Assembly: GCF_964340395.1 (NCBI RefSeq)
Contig: NC_135549.1
Coordinates: 10,451,342 to 10,515,341 of the forward strand
Direction: 5' to 3'
Length of the DNA stretch: 64,000 bases
Source of the DNA: Glandiceps talaboti
Taxonomy: Eukaryota; Hemichordata; Enteropneusta; Spengelidae
The position numbers were made by a program, and so were the translations under genes. The notes beneath the pieces were generated by a model. That model was not told where the DNA came from and ran no database searches. It was given only the letters and a program-made list of their open reading frames with translations. Shown here piece by piece: positions 58,690-64,000 of this stretch (its first letter is position 1; every line of letters starts with the position of its first letter).

Positions 58690-61600
58690 TCATTCAAATT
58701 TCTTTTTCAATTTTTGTTTAAAAAGTACAGGCAGTAATGATAAAACAGCAAAAAATGCTAGTACAAGGATGGAGTTCATTGAAATAGCATCACTTGTTGT
58801 CATCAATTTATACAATGTTGTCCCAGCTTGGATGGCTATGAAGGAGGGTGGAGCCACACCTGAAAATAACAAGACAACAATAGCATGATAGAATGAAGCA
58901 TACCTCCAGAGTACATATTTAGTTGAAAAATGGTTCTTTGAAAACCATTTACAGTACAATTATGAATTAATAAAAATAAATAGCATGGGTAGATATTCAA
59001 TTAGGTCCAGTAAAAGGATGTTCCCTAAGTATAAAATTAGGACTAAATTGATATGTACATTGGTAGACCAAACACATCAGGGGAACAAGGGGAAAACACT
59101 TGAAGCACCATCTAGCTCAGTATAATTTACATTTTACAATTTGCAAGAATTGCGGAAGCTCTGGTTGATAAATTATCAGATTCCTACAAATGGTGACCAA
59201 AGAAGCAAATTGCATTGCAATACAACTTCTTTATTCCAATCAATCAGTTGTACAATATTTTGTGGTTTATTTTGTTGTTTATAATTTAACATCAATCACC
59301 TGCAATACTCAAACATTACTCCTATCAACCTGTAATTGGTAGACACTTACTGAAAGAAGTACGCTATAAAGCTGATGTTGGTAGACACTTACCGAAAAAA
59401 GTACCCAAGAAAAATGGAGGAATTGGAACGTCAATAACAGGAGAAGTAATATTAATAAACCAGTTTGGAAGAAATGGTGTGATCCGTAAAAACAAGATGT
59501 AATTTAATAGGTGGTCTCTGTGTCTATTTACCTGAAAACAAAACAAAACAAAACAAAACACATGATATAGGAACTTGACTATACAATACTAACTAGCATG
59601 GCTAACTTACAAGGTTTATATCTTCTCATATACCATATACATGTATCAGTGTTCAGGTATACCTGACTTCCTCAGATTTTTAAATTGCGTTAAACCAAAA
59701 TCAGTCTACAAGGTTAAAGGAAATCTATGAAGATTTCCCCCTCTGTTAAAAGGGTTCTTAAACCTAAGTGAAAACATTGTATATGTATATACATTACTTT
59801 TGTACAAAGCAACAAAAGTATGTTTTATTGTGTGTGTTCCATGTTCAACTTTGAGATTCCTAACCACATGACTGCAGACACTGATAATAACAGGTATTTA
59901 ACATTTGACACACTACACATTGTACTCAAAATCACTGTCAACACAAATCTACTTAAATAGCCATGTCAGAACTGATATGTAATTAGTCTTTGTTATCAAG
60001 TGTCTTCACTTTGGTCTTATAACTAACATATACTACAAAATATGAAAGACAAACATAATCACAAAACAAACCATAACATTTTGTGGCCTAATTATCCTTC
60101 AGTAAATTAATGTTCTTTAATGTGATGTATTACTGATTCATTTATTCATTTAACCCAGGAGTACAGACATCATTTATGACAGTTCTAAGAAAGTTTAATG
60201 GTTGACATACCTTGATACCAGTACCCCAATGTATACCCAGAAACAAACGTAGCCTACACTCAATGTGTGCCCATTCTGCCACTTTTTCTGACAGAAAGAG
60301 TCACTGAGACTAAAATGGGCCACATTGTTTGTAAGTGTAGGCTAATCTGGTATGTACTATATACTACCAACTATATAGGATACAAGATATACTCACAATG
60401 CCTGCCCATTCAGCTACTCTTTCTGGTATATACTTCAAAACTAATCTTCTACCAACTAGATATGACAAAAGGTAACAATTTGTTGCACCTATTGCCGAGC
60501 ACTGTAATGGAGACATATTTATATTTTGTTAGACAATGATGACATTGCACACAAGTATAGCAACAATTATGGTCTTGATAACCACTAACTATCATACAAG
60601 ATCGTCATGGCAACTATTATGAGTATATAGTTATGACATCATCCAAGATTACCAGGGCAACCACTACAGAATAATTATCGTTAGACATTTTCCAATGTTG
60701 CCATGGTAACTTATAGGTAGATAGTTAGTTATGACATCATCCAAGGTTTGATAGCAACCACTAAAAGTTGGTAGGAGAGAGATCATAAATTGTTACCAGA
60801 ATACCATAGCAACTGCTGTGGATTACTTATATAATCTAGCAAAATGCATTCAAACGGTATTGTTATCTATCATTCATACAGCTTGTCATGACGAGTTACT
60901 GGTAATAACAACCTTTTTAGAGCATGCATCATGCACTAGTATTAGGAATTACTTGTACAAGAGGCAGAAAGCATGAGAAAGAGGGGTAATGTGACATCTA
61001 CTAGTCCCCAAATAAGGGCAGGCGTTAAGTATTTAAAACACAGCACATTCTGAGGCACATACATGTATTCTTTCTATATTATATAGTCAAAGCAAATCAG
61101 ACTTCCATGCGACATGAATATTGCCCTAGGGGAAATAGAACATAACTAGTGCCCCCTATATGCAAATTAAGGTCTAAGCCAATCACTGAAGGCTATACAA
61201 AAACGATGTGTTATAAATACATACTACTAGTAAATGGTTGGTACTCACCAAGCATACTAGAAACAAAGCTAATGGAAATGGGAAGAGAAAACCTGACAGT
61301 ATACTCAGAAATATAGAGCCTGGAATTGCAAATGTTTGTAAACTGAACAATGAGTTAAGTCTGGATAACATAGATATCAGAGTATTAATATCAAGACAAA
61401 ATACTAGTACACCACATTTCCTGACAAAAACAACTACTTTGATATGGGTAATAAACCTTAGATATGAGAAAAATATTATTCAGGGTAAGCAAAAATAAGT
61501 AAATAGTATTTGACAGAAACTGAAAAAGTATATGGTTTCTGATATATTTGGTGAACTGCTTTACAGATTTGTATCTCCAGTTGCAAACCTTATATTGTTC

Positions 61601-63900
61601 ACATTATGCAAATGGTTTGCCATATTTGGCACTCCTTTTCAAGACTTTTGTTGTACATATACAGTATACTATAAGCTTTACTGGATTGACAAATATATGT
61701 ATGTTTTATGTTTTATTTAACATACACAATAATGAAACTTATAACACTGGAATAAAAGAGGGCACATATTTGACCTTTGACCTGTAAAAGGATACAATAT
61801 ATAGGTTGTAAAGTAACCAACTAATACTGTTAAATAGTAACTATCTTTGTATCTTGATAGTACTCTTCCTAGGGCCTTGGCATCATCCATATTTTTCGGC
61901 AATTTAATCACTTCTACTTCTTCTCTGCAATAAAGTAAATATGAAGACAAAGTGACCACAAGTGATTTCAGGAAGATGTAGTGGGATTTACAAACGAGAA
62001 CTACTCAATAATTGAAAGATATATATTTTTATGATGCCAGTCATTAGTTTACTAAGTTTTGCTAATGATTTGGAATAAACTTAGTGGAGTATGAAATGTA
62101 TGTTTTTCAATGAAGACTTTAATCTTGTTGGATTCTGCCTTCAACTACAGGGGTAAAATGTAGTTTTATGAATAGGTAACTTACATGTAAGTTACAACAT
62201 AGATACCGAGTGTTATATAGATGGCAGATATATCTAAGTCTGAAATGCTTGATAACTGTAACTTATGGCTGTAACTTTGGAAAGGTCTATATTAGTACTT
62301 ATGGCTGTAACTTTAGAACAGTCTATAGTACTTATGGCTGTAACTTTGGAAAGGTCTATTTATAATAATTATGGCTGTAACTTTGGAAAGGTCTATTTAT
62401 ATTAGCATTTACAACTAATTTTGGAAAGGTCTATCTGTAGTACTTATAGCTGTAACTTTGGAAAGGTCTATTTATAATAATTATGGCTGCAACTTTGGAA
62501 AGGTCTATTTATAGTACTTATGGCTGTAACTTTAGAACAGTCTATAGTACTTATGGCTGTAACTTTGGAAAGGTCTATTTATAATAATTATGGCTGTAAC
62601 TTTGGAAAGGTCTATTTATATTAGCATTTACAACTAATTTTGGAAAGGTCTATCTGTAGTACTTATAGCTGTAACTTTGGAAAGGTCTATTTATAGTACT
62701 TATGGCTGTAACTTTAGAACAGTCTATAGTACTTATGGCTGTAACTTTGGAAAGGTCTATTTATAATAATTATGGCTGCAACTTTGGAAAGGTCTATTTA
62801 TAGTATTTACGGCTGTAATTTTGGAAAGGTCTATTTATAGTACTTATGGTTGTAATTTTGGAAAGGTCTATCTGTAGTACTTACTGTTGTAATTTTGGAA
62901 AGGTCTATTTATAGTACTTACAGTTGTAATTTTGGAAAGGTCTATCTGTAGTACTTACTGTTGTAATTTTGGAAAGGTCTATTTATAGTACTTACAGTTG
63001 TAATTTTGGAAAGGTCTATCTGTAGTACTTACAGTTGTAATTTTGGAAAGTTCTATTTATAGTACTTACAGTTGTAATTTTGGAAAGGTCTATCTGTAGT
63101 ACTTACAGTTGTAATTTTGGAAAGGTCTATTTATAGTACTTACAGTTGTAATTTTGGAAAGGTCTATCTGTAGTACTTACAGTTGTAATTTTGGAAAGGT
63201 CTATTTATAGTACTTACTGTTGTAATTTTGGAAAGGTCTATCTGTAGTACTTACAGTTGTAATTTTGGAAAGGTCTATTTATAGTACTTACAGTTGTAAT
63301 TTTGGAAAGGTCTATCTGTAGTACTTACGGTTGTAATTTTGGAAAGGTCCAGTAAACTCCACTCATCATAACAACTGCTGATAAAAATATCAATGCTAGT
63401 AATAAAAAGGACCATGAGCTGCCTTCATCTTCATACTTCAACTTATATTTCTCTTTCTCAACTACATCTAAATGAAAGAATACAACAAAATATAGTTGAT
63501 GTCATTCTATTATTTTAGTATTACTCACAGAATAGTGAAAGAGACACAATATATTTACATATCAAAGGAACAGAATTAATTCATAAACAATACCATATGG
63601 TATTTGAGGTTGAACCTCAGACCATGAACAAACCATAGACCCTTCTGGGTCTAATCATAGATCCTACACGTGTAGGGTCTTACCGTTTATGGTCTAATCA
63701 CAGACCCTCCACCACGGTCTATGGTCTAACTTGAACAGAGGTCTAGGGTCATAAGTGAGAAACAATTTCCTACACTTGAATTCTTACAAAGAAATATTAC
63801 GATTATATTTTCTACCACTGTGAGGTGGAATTTCTAGAGAATCTTCAACTATGCTGTATCGTGAGAGTACTGTCTTTTCACTTTGAAAAGGCTGGGTAAA
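58690..63900 (-). CDS. TMEM41B: TMEM41B, VTT/DedA-domain ER phospholipid scramblase (first exon off right edge)
   Basis: Seven exons: 63816-63900, 63329-63467, 61796-61924, 61249-61342, 60397-60501, 59393-59531 and 58690-58859. Phases agree, giving 286 residues to a TGA stop. The start codon lies beyond 64000 or in an unseen upstream exon. TMEM41B is a multi-pass ER scramblase needed for autophagosome formation and lipoprotein/lipid mobilisation. Visible: a first TM helix (SFLLLALIFLSAVVMM), then KLPKNMDDAKALGRVLSRYK, and the VTT/SNARE-associated core LQTFAIPGSIFLSILSGFL ... FPLALFLVCL. The core continues with CSAIGATNCYLLSYLVGR, ITPFLPNWFINITSPVIDVP and FFGVAPPSFIAIQAGTTLY. The C-terminus is basic (KQKLKKKFE). 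The third exon uses a non-consensus GTATCC donor. Two of its donors and one further exon end have tandem copies in the introns. Confidence 0.95.
59335..59415 (-). repeat. Duplicated donor of TMEM41B exon ending at 59393
   Basis: GGTAGACACTTACCGAAAAA (exon end plus GTAAGTGTC on the minus strand, 59380-59400) is preceded on the plus strand by a near copy, GGTAGACACTTACTGAAAGA, at 59338-59358. This is a roughly 42-bp tandem duplication with both GTAAGT donors intact. Confidence 0.88.
60225..60440 (-). repeat. Degenerate copy of the end of TMEM41B exon 60397-60501
   Basis: The exon-end/donor stretch ACTCACAATGCCTGCCCATT then CAGCTACTCTTTCTGG (60391-60430) is echoed at about 60258-60290 as ACTCAATGTGTGCCCATT then CTGCCACTTTTTCTGA. 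The outer copy has lost the intact donor. Confidence 0.65.
60600..60790. repeat. Tandem duplication of about 95 bp in TMEM41B intron
   Basis: AGTTATGACATCATCCAAG followed by GGCAACCACTA occurs near 60630 and, as AGTTATGACATCATCCAAGG, near 60727. It is not linked to an exon edge. Confidence 0.75.
62230..63345 (-). repeat. 37-bp minisatellite seeded by the TMEM41B exon end and splice donor, about 29 units
   Basis: The exon end at 63329 (minus-strand ACCTTTCCAAAATTACAAC, then C and GTAAGTAC) is repeated every 37 bp into the intron. Units from about 62879 to 63320 alternate CTATTTAT and CTATCTGT linkers (a 74-bp higher-order unit) and 12 keep a perfect GTAAGT. Units from 62230 to 62870 are more diverged, have lost GTAAGT, and show a larger block repeat of about 219 and 182 bp marked by TTTAGAACAGTCTATAG. 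Confidence 0.95.
63610..63745. repeat. Cluster of GGTC/GACC palindromes
   Basis: Repeated inverted words: ACCATAGACCC, GGGTCTAATCATAG, the near-palindrome AGATCCTACACGTGTAGGGTCT split by its centre, TTATGGTCTAATCACAGACC, and GGTCTATGGTCTAA. It lies in the TMEM41B intron and is related in wording to 26232-26276 and 54780-54830. Confidence 0.6.
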
Positions 63901-64000
63901 CTGTACATTATCATTTTACATACATTACAAGTTTTATCATGTATGATTGTTATAATAATGTGATCTAATGTTATTTTTGTGCATATTTGTATCATTCTCA

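Overview
The window is nuclear DNA from an animal, almost certainly an AT-rich marine invertebrate. Proteins are cut into many short exons with GT-AG introns, families are animal-specific (ankyrin/SOCS-box, gamma-COP, TTLL1, TMEM41B, CFAP92), intergenic gaps run to several kb, and short tandem repeats are very abundant. Nothing bacterial or viral was seen. The phylum cannot be fixed from this sequence alone; a spiralian or basal deuterostome is a guess.

Layout from left to right. A near-perfect 100-bp satellite (1-1150). A partial minus-strand MFS organophosphate transporter of the SLC37 type (2715-7092, continuing off the left edge). A repeat-rich gap. A complete plus-strand ankyrin-repeat/SOCS-box (ASB) gene (12552-15712). 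A complete minus-strand coatomer gamma subunit, COPG, in 22 coding exons (18139-28739). A gap with one uncertain membrane-protein exon. A complete plus-strand DUF4550/CFAP92 (KIAA1257-like) cilium protein in 18 coding exons (33588-45907). A complete minus-strand TTLL1 tubulin polyglutamylase subunit in 13 exons (47900-54224). A minus-strand TMEM41B lipid scramblase lacking only its first exon(s), which lie off the right edge (58690-63900). I joined exons by hand; for each gene the intron phases agree at every junction and the joined protein follows the family over its length. The joined lengths are 238 aa (ASB), 873 aa (COPG), about 1445 aa (CFAP92) and 422 aa (TTLL1).

The genes are mostly housekeeping or ciliary. 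COPG (COPI coat) and TMEM41B (ER scramblase) act in the early secretory pathway. CFAP92 and TTLL1 are cilium/axoneme proteins lying tail to tail.

The most unusual signal is a recurrent one. At about ten separate places, in four of the five multi-exon genes other than ASB plus one 3'UTR, the edge of a coding exon together with its splice site, start codon or stop codon has been copied in tandem into the neighbouring noncoding DNA. The outside copies decay while the exon copy stays intact. The extreme case is TMEM41B, where one exon end and its donor seeded a minisatellite of about 29 units, 12 of them still with a perfect GTAAGT donor. Other items are an intronic array of about 20 POU octamer motifs, a piggyBac-type MITE, a 325-bp foldback element, a tRNA-derived SINE family in three copies, a perfect hairpin, and a small palindromic repeat family.
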